A DNA stretch of 17,842 nucleotides, from positions 1 to 17,842 of the forward strand of contig CAIRBL010000081.1 in the NCBI GenBank assembly GCA_903876815.1, given 5' to 3'. The stretch is from an uncultured bacterium. Its GTDB lineage: Bacteria > Patescibacteriota > Patescibacteriia > UBA1558 > GWA2-36-10. A program made the position numbers and the translations under genes. The notes below the pieces were generated by a model. That model was not told the origin of the DNA and did not search any database. It saw nothing but the letters and a program-made list of their open reading frames with translations. Of the stretch, positions 1 to 7,197 are shown in pieces. Numbering within the stretch: the stretch's first letter is position 1; each line of letters begins with the position of its first letter.

Positions 1-1
1 C

Positions 2-154
2 ATTTACGATATTATTTATTATAAAATTTTTGCTTTATTATTAAGTATTGCCTTAGCTTTGAATATTTTTGTTCACATCAAAAAACAAAACTATAAAGTA
101 ATTGGTTCGGCAATTATGTTTCTAATTTTATTAGCTGTATTAATTATTTTTTAA
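2..154 (+). CDS. Partial membrane protein, C-terminal 50 residues
   Basis: An open frame runs from the left edge of the window to a TAA at 152-154, so only the C-terminal 50 residues are visible and the start lies outside. The visible part is almost entirely hydrophobic: one likely membrane helix over residues 6-25 of the fragment, a short polar turn containing His, Lys, Lys, Gln and Asn, then a second helix up to the last residue (ending LAVLIIF). This looks like the final helical hairpin of a small integral membrane protein. The family cannot be recognised from this piece. The frame is followed by an AT-rich gap with a promoter for the next gene, so the two are probably separate transcription units. 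It could still be a chance open frame, but the helix-turn-helix hydrophobic pattern makes a real gene more likely. Confidence 0.6.
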   Translation: MYDIIYYKIFALLLSIALALNIFVHIKKQNYKVIGSAIMFLILLAVLIIF

Positions 155-179
155 AATATTTTATTTAAATAAATTTTTG

Positions 180-188
180 TGTTATAAT
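180..188 (+). promoter_or_regulatory. Extended -10 promoter of the surface protein gene
   Basis: TGTTATAAT is a perfect extended -10 element. The -35 position (160-165, TTTATT) is weak, as expected when TGn is present. Transcription would start near 195, giving a leader of only about 11 bases with no Shine-Dalgarno motif before the ATG at 206. Confidence 0.65.
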
Positions 189-205
189 ATCAAATTAAAA
201 AAATT

Positions 206-2782
206 ATGAAGAAGATTTTCAGTATTTTTACTATCACTAGCGTTATCTTTGGAGCAAGCTTGAGCTATAGCTTGCCAGTTTTAGCTGTAAGTCTTGAAAC
301 AACAGACAAAAGCATAGATTTCTTGGCTGATGAAAGTAAGACCAAGTCAAAAGAGAATAATTTGAGCAATAAAGACAATGAGCGTCCTAATAGTTCAAAT
401 AGCAAAAAGTTTCCTTATTCACAAGATCAGAGACTACAGCTCAATAGCATTAGCTTTAAAATGTCAGTTGATCAAAGAGAGTGGAAGCCTATTAACGGCA
501 CTTTAAATAGGGGATTTGCTATCAATATTCCCATTGAGGGAGTTCATTATGCTTATCGTTATTTAGAAGTAGCTGATAGTAGCGTCAATATCGATATGTT
601 GCCTGGTGATTATCCGTTTGCTTTGGTTTCCGCTCCAGAGGCTTTTTATCGTTTTTATGAGCATTCAACTCAAGAAATGTATGATATCATCCATAATTAT
701 GCACCAATGTTTTATCTGCAAGCAGATGCGAGAAATAAATTTAGCTTAATCAATGGTACTGATGATGCAAGATATTGGAAAGTGATTAGTGATTGGCCAG
801 CTGGTACTTATAGATTTTCTGGTAGATTAAAAGCAGAAAATGGTACAGATACAGAAGAAGTTATTTTATCTTTTGTGATTACGCACAATGCAGAAGAGCA
901 AGCAGAAAATCATGTACCAGAAACAGTCACGGAAGAGTATTTTGTGGAATCTGGTCAGCCATTATTAATCAATGCATCTGCTGGAGTTTTGGCTAATGAC
1001 ATTGATACCGACGGCCCTAGAGCATTGACTGCGCGTTATGTAAATTTTGATAGCGTTGATTTATTACACGGTAAATTTAATTTAAGATCTGACGGTAGTT
1101 TTTCTTACCAGTCCAATCGTAGTTATGTTGGCGCTGCTTATTTTCGTTATCAAGCTTATGATGGTCGAGATTATTCACCGATCACTTTAGTCAAGATCAA
1201 TGTCAGTGGAACTGGATCAAATCAGGTACCGCAAGCTAGTAGTGATGCTTATCACTTTGTGAAAAATACGCCTTTGGTAGTTTCTCCAGCGTCTATTTTG
1301 GATAATGATTCTGATCCTGACAATGGTCCCCAAGCACTAACTCCAAAAGTAGAAACTTGGCCAGCTCATGGCGTGATGATTATGGGTACATCTGGTCAGT
1401 TTAGATACGTGCCAGATACAAATTTTGAAGGAACTGATTTTTTTACTTACCGTGCTTTTGATGGTTTGAACTCTTCAAATTTAGCTAGAGTAGAGCTTAG
1501 TATTGCTACAGCTAATAATGTTGCGCCAGTAGCTAATGTAGATAATTATCAAACCACAGTAAACACAACTTTAAATATTTCTGCAGCAGCAGGAGTCTTA
1601 GTCAACGATCTTGATGCTGACAATGGCCCTCAAGCCATGACAGCTGTTTTAAGTAATAATGCTAGCAATGGTCAAGTAACTTTAAGTAGTGACGGTTCTT
1701 TTGTTTATGTACCAAGTGCCGGCTTCGTTGGTAACGATGTTTTTAGTTATCGTGCTTTTGATGGTGTTTTATATTCAGAAATTGTTAATGTTAATATTAA
1801 TGTTGCGGCTGCTTCAGGCGGCGGTGGCGGAGGAGGTGGTCGTGGCGGAGGAGGCTCTGTGCGTAATCCGCGTAATCCTCAAATTTTCATCAACAATAAC
1901 GCAAGCGTAACTAATACAATTTCGGTCAATTTGAGTTTATCAGCTGATAACATGATTGCTACTTATGCACCATTAGAAATGCGCATTAGTAATTTTTCAA
2001 ATTTTGATAATGCCAGCTGGAGACCATATGCGACAACTACTTCTTGGTCATTATTGACTGGTAATGGCACCAAAACTGTTTATGCTCAATTCAAAAATAA
2101 GCGTGGCATGAGTGGTGTGGTATCGGATACTATTCAGTTTAGTACAGGTCAAGTTTTGGGTGATAGAGATTGTTCAAGTAGCGTTGGCATGTTGTTTGCT
2201 AAAATAAATACAAAAGATGCTACTGTTTATTATATTGGCTCTGATTGTAAAAAATATGCTTTCCCTGATCCAAAAACCTACTATACTTGGTATGACAATT
2301 TTGATAAAGTAGTGAGAGTGACTGTAGATGAATTAGATTTGTATCCTGATGGTGGAGTTATTAATTATCGCCCAGGAATTAAATTAGTCAAAACACAAGA
2401 TTCAAACAAGGTGTATGCCGTTGAACCAAATGGTGTTTTACGTCATATTACTTCAGCAGCCATGGCAAGAAGTCTATACGGTGATAATTGGCATACTTTG
2501 GTGCAAGATGTTATTCAGGGTTATTTTGTGAGTACTTATACCAAAGGCTCTTCTTTGAATGATTTATTGCCAACTGGTACTTTAGCTAAAGAACCAGATA
2601 ATGATACTATTTATTATATTCAAAATGGTAAGAAAAGAGCATTTTCTAGTTTAGCAGCTTTTAACGCAAATTATTTTAGAATGAAAGATGTTGTTATCCG
2701 CACAAATCTAGCCAGCTACACTAGCGGAACCACGATCAATCGTTTTGAAACAGAGCTAGTGCCATATAAATTAGCTCAATAA
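206..2782 (+). CDS. Secreted multidomain surface protein with cadherin-like repeats
   Basis: Likely an exported cell-surface or extracellular protein of 858 residues. Residues 1-27 form a signal peptide (KK, hydrophobic core, LPVLA before the cut). Residues 29-72 are a polar Ser/Asn/Lys linker. Residues 75-230 are a beta-rich domain I do not recognise. Residues 237-333, 341-433 and 440-533 are three bacterial cadherin-like (tandem Ig-like) repeats, each with an NDxDxD(N)GP acidic loop of the type that often binds calcium and a closing Y(R/Q)A(F/Y)DG motif. Residues 537-550 are a glycine-rich hinge. Residues 556-648 look like another Ig-like domain. Residues 661-845 hold three copies of a roughly 55-residue module. 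The only two cysteines seen, C656 and C681, lie in or just before the first module and could form a disulfide. There is no LPXTG motif or C-terminal membrane helix, so retention on the cell is unexplained. Adhesion is a plausible role but is inference. Confidence 0.85.
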   Translation: MKKIFSIFTITSVIFGASLSYSLPVLAVSLETTDKSIDFLADESKTKSKENNLSNKDNERPNSSNSKKFPYSQDQRLQLNSISFKMSVDQREWKPINGTLNRGFAINIPIEGVHYAYRYLEVADSSVNIDMLPGDYPFALVSAPEAFYRFYEHSTQEMYDIIHNYAPMFYLQADARNKFSLINGTDDARYWKVISDWPAGTYRFSGRLKAENGTDTEEVILSFVITHNAEEQAENHVPETVTEEYFVESGQPLLINASAGVLANDIDTDGPRALTARYVNFDSVDLLHGKFNLRSDGSFSYQSNRSYVGAAYFRYQAYDGRDYSPITLVKINVSGTGSNQVPQASSDAYHFVKNTPLVVSPASILDNDSDPDNGPQALTPKVETWPAHGVMIMGTSGQFRYVPDTNFEGTDFFTYRAFDGLNSSNLARVELSIATANNVAPVANVDNYQTTVNTTLNISAAAGVLVNDLDADNGPQAMTAVLSNNASNGQVTLSSDGSFVYVPSAGFVGNDVFSYRAFDGVLYSEIVNVNINVAAASGGGGGGGGRGGGGSVRNPRNPQIFINNNASVTNTISVNLSLSADNMIATYAPLEMRISNFSNFDNASWRPYATTTSWSLLTGNGTKTVYAQFKNKRGMSGVVSDTIQFSTGQVLGDRDCSSSVGMLFAKINTKDATVYYIGSDCKKYAFPDPKTYYTWYDNFDKVVRVTVDELDLYPDGGVINYRPGIKLVKTQDSNKVYAVEPNGVLRHITSAAMARSLYGDNWHTLVQDVIQGYFVSTYTKGSSLNDLLPTGTLAKEPDNDTIYYIQNGKKRAFSSLAAFNANYFRMKDVVIRTNLASYTSGTTINRFETELVPYKLAQ
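914..1804 (+). repeat. Three tandem cadherin-like coding repeats, about 300-nt period
   Basis: Units lie at 914-1204, 1226-1504 and 1523-1804. The YxAxDG motif recurs at residues 315, 415 and 515, exactly 100 codons apart. Units 2 and 3 also match at the DNA level: 25 bases starting at 1441 and at 1741 differ at two positions, and the acidic-loop region at 1301-1340 resembles 1601-1640. Unit 1 is more diverged and one residue shorter in its acidic loop. Confidence 0.8.
2186..2740 (+). repeat. Three C-terminal surface-module repeats
   Basis: Three units (residues about 661-715, 725-780 and 790-845) share a pattern: G-x-L/I-x-K, then a VYYI- or VYAV-like strand, a Gly/Cys-Lys-Lys or Gly-Val-Leu turn, an AF or HI position, a short helix containing Tyr/Phe-x-x-Asn, a V-rich strand, and a closing Y-x-x-G. 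The repeat is visible at protein level only. I recall similar C-terminal modules in many Patescibacteria secreted proteins; the function is unknown to me. Confidence 0.65.
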
Positions 2783-2803
2783 TTATTATAAAATCAGTTT
2801 TAT

Positions 2804-2829
2804 AAAAACCCTCTGTCCAGAGGGTTTTT
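2804..2829. terminator. Bidirectional intrinsic terminator
   Basis: A 7-bp perfect stem CCCTCTG/CAGAGGG with a two-base centre is flanked by AAAAA on the left and TTTTT on the right. It can therefore end both the plus-strand surface protein gene and the convergent minus-strand dus gene, whose stop codon is only three bases away. Confidence 0.9.
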
Positions 2830-2831
2830 AT

Positions 2832-3806
2832 TTAGTTTAGATTATTTAAAATTTTTTCTACTGCTTCTGGAGTCTCGACTGAGACTAGAGCTTTTCTTAA
2901 ACTAGCTGCATCAGGGCGTCCTTTGACATAAAATAATAAATGTTTACGCATTTCTCGAAAGCCTAATGCGCCTTTGTTTTCATATAAAAAATGTGCGTGT
3001 TGGATAGCGGTGTCTTTGATTTCTGGCCAAGTAATTTCTTTGTAAGAACCAGTGTTGAGATAGTCTCGAATTTGTTTAAAAAGCCAAGGTTGTCCATATA
3101 GCGCTCGTGATAAAGCTATGCCATCTGCTTGAGTGTATTGTAAGTCAGAAACCACAGATTCAATTGTTTGAAATGAGCCATTGATAAGAAAAACGCCAGT
3201 TTTGAAAGCAGCTTTAGCTTGTTTTAAAATTTCCAAATTGACCGGACCGGTAAAGGGTGTTTCATAAGTGCGCCCATGAATAATCATAGCTTTGACTGGC
3301 ATATCACTTAAGGCTTGAATCAAGTCGAATACTGTTGTTTGCCCAGCCTCTGGTTTGCCTTGAACATTGTTGAGGGCAATCCTACTTTTGACAGAAACAG
3401 GCAGATTAGTAGATGCAATTGTAGTGGCCACTATTTTTTTGACAGTATCCATGTCACGTAAAAGACAAATGCCGCCGCCATGACCAGCTACTTTTTTGGC
3501 TGGACAGCCAAAATTAATATCAATACCCATGACCCCTAAAGATTCCACCACTTTGGCGGCTTTAGGATACATATCTACTCGTTTGCCAAATAATTGGACT
3601 ACAACTGGTTGTTCGGAGGCTTTGTATTCTAGCATTTTGAGAGTTTTTTGGCTGTCATAATGTAAAGCGTCTGCAGATACAAATTCAGTATGCACAACAT
3701 CAGCGCCCCACATTTTACAGATTTGTCGCCAAGCAGAATCAGTGATACCAGCCATTGGTGTCATGGATAGAATAGGTTTATTTAGTTTTTCCCAAAAATT
3801 CTCCAT
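2832..3806 (-). CDS. dus: tRNA-dihydrouridine synthase (DusB-like)
   Basis: FMN enzyme that reduces specific uridines in tRNA to dihydrouridine using NAD(P)H, in the cytoplasm. The 324-residue protein starts with the TIM-barrel opening motif PMAGITDSAWR (17-27). It has the DINFGCPAKK segment with catalytic Cys at 101, SVKSR with FMN-contacting Lys140, IIHGRT with His177, NGS at 209-211 and GIALSRALYGQPWLF (229-243) for phosphate binding. The C-terminal helical tRNA-binding domain carries FREMRKHLLFYVKG (283-296), typical of the DusB branch. The loop after the catalytic Cys reads AGHGGG, where family members usually have a Gly-Ser-Ala-type loop, a modest variation. Length is normal. The ATG at 3804-3806 is preceded by its own promoter. 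The gene ends against a shared terminator. Family assignment is firm; the exact tRNA position modified cannot be told. Confidence 0.95.
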   Translation of the reverse strand: MENFWEKLNKPILSMTPMAGITDSAWRQICKMWGADVVHTEFVSADALHYDSQKTLKMLEYKASEQPVVVQLFGKRVDMYPKAAKVVESLGVMGIDINFGCPAKKVAGHGGGICLLRDMDTVKKIVATTIASTNLPVSVKSRIALNNVQGKPEAGQTTVFDLIQALSDMPVKAMIIHGRTYETPFTGPVNLEILKQAKAAFKTGVFLINGSFQTIESVVSDLQYTQADGIALSRALYGQPWLFKQIRDYLNTGSYKEITWPEIKDTAIQHAHFLYENKGALGFREMRKHLLFYVKGRPDAASLRKALVSVETPEAVEKILNNLN

Positions 3807-3835
3807 ATTATTTATAAAACTCCATATTTTATGGA

Positions 3836-3864
3836 GTTATAGCATAAATGTAGCGTTTTGTAAA
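3836..3864 (-). promoter_or_regulatory. dus promoter with inverted repeat at the start site
   Basis: On the minus strand, TTTACA (3859-3864) is separated by 17 bases from an extended -10 TGCTATAAC (3836-3844). The predicted start near 3829 falls in the loop of an 8-bp inverted repeat, AACTCCAT/ATGGAGTT (3818-3838), which could be an operator or a weak terminator of corA. The leader is about 23 bases. Confidence 0.65.
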
Positions 3865-3869
3865 AGGTT

Positions 3870-4790
3870 TTAGAACCAATTTTTTTTACGGAAAAATAAT
3901 AAAAAGGCTATCATGATTACAAGCATGATACCAACTATCAAGTAAAAATCATAGGGATCATTGACAAATGGTGTATATTTTAAATTCATACCAAAAACTG
4001 AGGCTACTAAGTTGGCAGGAATAATGATGACGGAAATAATTGTCAAAATTCTCATGATATCATTTGATTTGTTTGAGATCAAAGATTCATTGGTTTCTTG
4101 AAAGGCATTAATGTTTTCTTTTTGGGTTTCTAAAATGTCCCAGATGTCTTTGGTTCGATCCAAGATATTACTGAAATACAAATTTGTTTGATCAGGCATG
4201 AAAAATTTATTTTTTGTGTCCATCAATTTTTTGATGATGTTTTTGTGAGCTTGCATAATTTTGCGTAAGTTCACAATGTTGCGTTTGATGTATAAAATTT
4301 CGGTGACAACTTTTCTTTCTTCGCCTTGGAAAATTCTTTTTTCTATATTTTCAATATCTTCAGACACATGGTCTAGCATGGGTAAAGTATAGTTTTGTAG
4401 GCGATGCAATATTTCATAAACCAAGTCCACTTGAAAACCAGACATGTAGGCGTCTTGACTATGGTCACTGTGTTGCATTTCTTGAAAAAAATCATTGATG
4501 ATAGGATTGAGACCATCGGTAATAGTAATAACATATTTTGAACCGACAAAAAAATCAATTTCGCTAGATTCTATCTCCCTAGTGTGTCTATTGTAAACGG
4601 GAAAAGTCAAAATAAAAAAAATATAGTTATGATATTGACTAATTTGTGGCCTCTGGACTCTCACCAAACAATCTTCTAAATCCAAATGATGAAATTTATA
4701 TTCAGCACCTAAAGCTTCTATTTCTTTACGAGTTGGTTTATTGATGTGAGTCCACGATAATTTTTTTGTTTTTATTTCTTGGATAGCCAT
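3870..4790 (-). CDS. corA: CorA-family magnesium/divalent cation transporter
   Basis: Inner-membrane channel of the CorA (2-TM-GxN) family, expected to act as a homopentamer importing Mg2+ and possibly Co2+ or Ni2+. Of 306 residues, 1-240 form the cytoplasmic domain, including a long charged helical stretch (about 125-225) that leads into the first membrane helix. TM1 is at about 247-266 and ends in the signature GMN (267-269), the selectivity filter. The short outside loop (KYTPFVNDPYDF) is followed by TM2 (282-300) and a basic end RKKNWF, as in the family. Length is near the usual 310-320. The ATG at 4788-4790 follows a clear promoter. The neighbouring genes give no special clue to substrate. 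Family assignment is firm; ion preference is inferred from GMN only. Confidence 0.95.
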   Translation of the reverse strand: MAIQEIKTKKLSWTHINKPTRKEIEALGAEYKFHHLDLEDCLVRVQRPQISQYHNYIFFILTFPVYNRHTREIESSEIDFFVGSKYVITITDGLNPIINDFFQEMQHSDHSQDAYMSGFQVDLVYEILHRLQNYTLPMLDHVSEDIENIEKRIFQGEERKVVTEILYIKRNIVNLRKIMQAHKNIIKKLMDTKNKFFMPDQTNLYFSNILDRTKDIWDILETQKENINAFQETNESLISNKSNDIMRILTIISVIIIPANLVASVFGMNLKYTPFVNDPYDFYLIVGIMLVIMIAFLLFFRKKNWF

Positions 4791-4817
4791 AATGCTTTTT
4801 TTGCGTGATCCTATAGT

Positions 4818-4846
4818 ATTATAGTATTTTTTTGGAAAATAGTAAA
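4818..4846 (-). promoter_or_regulatory. corA promoter
   Basis: Minus-strand TTTACT (4841-4846), a 17-base spacer and TATAAT (4818-4823). Start near 4811, leader about 20 bases. The -10 lies within two tandem copies of TATAGTAT (4812-4827, plus-strand reading). Confidence 0.7.
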
Positions 4847-4860
4847 CAAAAAATATTTTT

Positions 4861-4889
4861 TTGGAAAAGTATCTTATTTATGTTATAAT
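4861..4889 (+). promoter_or_regulatory. Promoter of the division/envelope operon
   Basis: TTGGAA (4861-4866), 17-base spacer, extended -10 TGTTATAAT (4881-4889). Start near 4896, leader about 18 bases without a Shine-Dalgarno motif. It is arranged back to back with the corA promoter and is the only convincing promoter upstream of the five-gene operon 4914-8792. Confidence 0.75.
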
Positions 4890-4913
4890 TATTTTGACGC
4901 TTTTTTAGTTTAC

Positions 4914-5297
4914 ATGATAGATAGACAATCAAAATCTTTGTGGCATAGCATTTATAACTCCAATATTTTTATTGGCATTTTATTAGCTATTTTGATTTTG
5001 TCTATTTTAAAAGTTGGTAAAGAGCTGGCTCGTCGTCATCAAATCAATAAAGAGATTAGATATCTGAATCAACAATTAGAAGACGCACAGTTAAATAGAG
5101 ATAAATTACAGGATCTGATCTCATATTTAGAAAGCGATCAGTATGTAGAGGAACAAGCTAGATCTCAACTAAACTTGAGTAAGCCAGGTGAAAAAAGAGT
5201 GGATTTATCTTTAGAACCAGAAAATTTAGCCCTGCAAGCTGAGGCAAATGATAAACGTTCCAATTTGAGAAAGTGGTTTGATTATTTTTTTAAATAA
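4914..5297 (+). CDS. FtsB/DivIC-family septum formation protein
   Basis: Bitopic membrane protein of the divisome. FtsB/DivIC partners with FtsL and FtsQ/DivIB in the complex that activates septal wall synthesis. The 127-residue protein has a short cytoplasmic N-terminus, a membrane helix at about 18-34, a coiled coil at about 37-72 (Leu/Ile spaced through LNQQLEDAQLNRDKLQDLI), and the family's closing motif from Y71: YLESDQYVEEQARSQL followed by NLSKPGE (ends at 93). The tail (94-127) is longer than in the minimal family and ends in an aromatic, basic RKWFDYFF segment. It is the first gene of an operon that continues with envelope proteins and ends in ftsEX, which supports a role in division. 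FtsB and DivIC cannot be separated by sequence reading, so no symbol is given. Confidence 0.88.
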   Translation: MIDRQSKSLWHSIYNSNIFIGILLAILILSILKVGKELARRHQINKEIRYLNQQLEDAQLNRDKLQDLISYLESDQYVEEQARSQLNLSKPGEKRVDLSLEPENLALQAEANDKRSNLRKWFDYFFK

Positions 5298-5311
5298 ATA
5301 AGTTGAAATTC

Positions 5312-6178
5312 ATGAAAAAGAAATTAATTATCTTGAGTATAATTTTAGCTGTTTTGGCGCTAGCTTCTTGGCTGACTGTACGTTTGATTTATTCTCATAA
5401 AATGCCAATAAGTTTAGCTGGTATTTTAAGTCGTTTTTATAACATTAAGGCAGGCGAAGTGATTGAGGCTAATAATACCTATGTGGTGTATTTGGCTGAT
5501 TATTTGAGACATTATCGGGCTTTGGAAAATTTTAAACAAAATTTTCCAGAAACAAATACTGGTGATGTTTCTGACTTGGCTTGGCAGGCAGCTGTCAAAG
5601 AGCTGTGGGTGCAGAATTTAGCCAAAAATTTTGACATCACAGTAGATAAAGCTGAAGTTGAGCAGTATTTGGGAGTCAGCTTAAGCAAAGAAGATTTAGA
5701 TAAATTAGAGCTTTTTGCTAAAGAAAATTATAAGTTATCCTTAGAAAGTTTTAAAGATAAAATTGTTAAAGCTAATTTATTGGAAGTCAAGGTTTATCAA
5801 AAATTATTAGAAAATTATAATGACAAAGAAGGCATCACTAAGGCACAAGATGCTTATGCGGCTTTAGAAGCGGGAGAGGATTTTTTGTCAGTAGCGCAAA
5901 AATATTCTACTATGCCAGAAACAGCTGAAACTAGCATTTGGCTCAAAGAAGAGGAGTTGTTGGGTTTTTATGAGCCGATTAAAGAAATGGAGATTGGAAA
6001 ATTTAGTAAAATAGTTATTGTTCCCCAAGCCTATGTTATTTGGAAACTAGAAAATATAGTGACTGATGAAAATAGTCAAAAATCTTTAGAAATTCGCTCA
6101 ATCGTGATTGATGCTAAAACTATGGATGATTTTTTTAAACAATATTTTGCAATTACTCGTCTTAATAAATTTTACTAA
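5312..6178 (+). CDS. Membrane-anchored parvulin-like (SurA/PpiC-type) protein
   Basis: Probable extracytoplasmic folding factor of 288 residues. Residues 4-27 form an uncleaved signal anchor. Residues 45-172 are helical and resemble the SurA N-terminal chaperone region (LAWQAAVKELWVQNLAKNF, then VDKAEVEQYL). Residues 176-250 follow the parvulin pattern: AYAALEAGEDFLSVAQKYST, a strand ending in GFY, then an EIGKFSKIVIVPQAYVIWKLE-type ending (no more than a partial quotation). The His-containing first strand that normally opens the domain is missing from its usual place; a similar strand, EIRSIVIDAKT (260-270), occurs after the domain. Prolyl isomerase activity is therefore uncertain. I chose the ATG at 5312 over an in-frame TTG nine bases upstream. 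The TAA overlaps the next ATG by one base (TAATG), so translation is probably coupled. Confidence 0.75.
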   Translation: MKKKLIILSIILAVLALASWLTVRLIYSHKMPISLAGILSRFYNIKAGEVIEANNTYVVYLADYLRHYRALENFKQNFPETNTGDVSDLAWQAAVKELWVQNLAKNFDITVDKAEVEQYLGVSLSKEDLDKLELFAKENYKLSLESFKDKIVKANLLEVKVYQKLLENYNDKEGITKAQDAYAALEAGEDFLSVAQKYSTMPETAETSIWLKEEELLGFYEPIKEMEIGKFSKIVIVPQAYVIWKLENIVTDENSQKSLEIRSIVIDAKTMDDFFKQYFAITRLNKFY

Positions 6179-7197
6179 TGAAAAAATATTTTATTATTTT
6201 AACTTTTATTTTACTTAGCTTTGCTTTTAAAGCGGAGGCAAAATTAGTAACCTTTCAAAGTACTCAAACGGAGATTAATTTAACTGATAATTTACAACTT
6301 CAGATAGCAAGTATCGATAAAAATAAACAAAATTGGGTTGTAAATTGGTCAGAGACAGCGGAGGATAATGTTTTTAGTTTACAAATTTATCCTAGCCAAA
6401 AAACCTTGATTTATAGTTTGAAATCTTTGGATCAAAGTCAGATTGTTTATAAAAATACAAATGAACCGAATGATTGGCGAACGACTACTAATATTAGTGC
6501 GAAGAAAATTTTGGTTAAATTAGATCCTAGTACTAGCACCACTCCTGTAATTAATAATGATAGTTTATTAGTTTTTGATAATCGTAAATTTATTACTAAT
6601 AGTCAATCAACTGATAAAATGTTGACCATAGAATCTAATAATTCAGTAACGATTGATAAGGCTATGGCGCCTTTACAAAATCAAAATTTAGAGAGAGTTT
6701 CCAAATTTTATAAAATTAACACCACTGGTGATTATAATGTAAAATTTTATTATACTGACGATGATTTTCGCGCTAAAGACGTTTATGCTTATGATACGCA
6801 AACAAAAGTGTGGACAAAATTAGTCGGTTACAATGATGTGAAAGAAAAATTTATTTCAGTAGAGATTAGGGGCGCAACGCAATATTTAACCTTGGCTATT
6901 TTTGCGGATTTAGCCAAACAAGACGGGATCGCTAGTTTTTATGATCAAAGTAGATATAAGTATTTTAATTATAAAAATGGTAATTTTGCCGCCTCACGTG
7001 ATTATCCAAAAGGTACAAAATTAAAAGTAACCAGATTAAAAACTGGTCAATCGATTATTGTCGAGGTCAATGATTATGGTCCGGAGCTAGCCACTGGACG
7101 TACAATTGATTTAGACACTCAAGCATTTAAGCAATTAAGCTCTTTAGGGGCTGGTTTAATTTATGTCAAAGTAGAACTTTATGATCCAAGTAACTAA
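6178..7197 (+). CDS. Secreted protein with C-terminal RlpA-like double-psi beta-barrel
   Basis: Exported protein of 339 residues. Residues 1-21 are a signal peptide ending in KAEA. Residues 22-245 form a beta-rich, Thr/Ser/Asn-rich region with no family I recognise. Residues 250-335 are an RlpA-like double-psi barrel: GIASFYD, then AASRDYPKGTKLKV, then VNDYGPE (297-303), GRTIDLD (307-313) and a final VKVELY strand. RlpA of Pseudomonas is a septal lytic transglycosylase whose activity depends on Glu, His and Asp. Here Asp299 is kept, but the His in the usual AAH..LP.GT motif aligns with Ser273, so catalysis may be altered or lost. The gene overlaps the upstream stop by one base and ftsE by 17 bases. 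This tight link suggests a wall-related role with FtsEX at the septum, which is inference. Confidence 0.82.
   Translation: MKKYFIILTFILLSFAFKAEAKLVTFQSTQTEINLTDNLQLQIASIDKNKQNWVVNWSETAEDNVFSLQIYPSQKTLIYSLKSLDQSQIVYKNTNEPNDWRTTTNISAKKILVKLDPSTSTTPVINNDSLLVFDNRKFITNSQSTDKMLTIESNNSVTIDKAMAPLQNQNLERVSKFYKINTTGDYNVKFYYTDDDFRAKDVYAYDTQTKVWTKLVGYNDVKEKFISVEIRGATQYLTLAIFADLAKQDGIASFYDQSRYKYFNYKNGNFAASRDYPKGTKLKVTRLKTGQSIIVEVNDYGPELATGRTIDLDTQAFKQLSSLGAGLIYVKVELYDPSN

Noticed and set aside
1689..1910. A 73-codon plus-strand frame inside the surface protein gene
   Set aside because: It is a frame shadow caused by the Gly-rich and Val/Leu-rich DNA; it has no promoter, no family features and lies wholly inside a well-supported gene.
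5303..5311. TTG start adding three residues to the parvulin-like protein
   Set aside because: The ATG at 5312 gives a standard MKKK signal start and fits the ATG use of the neighbours.
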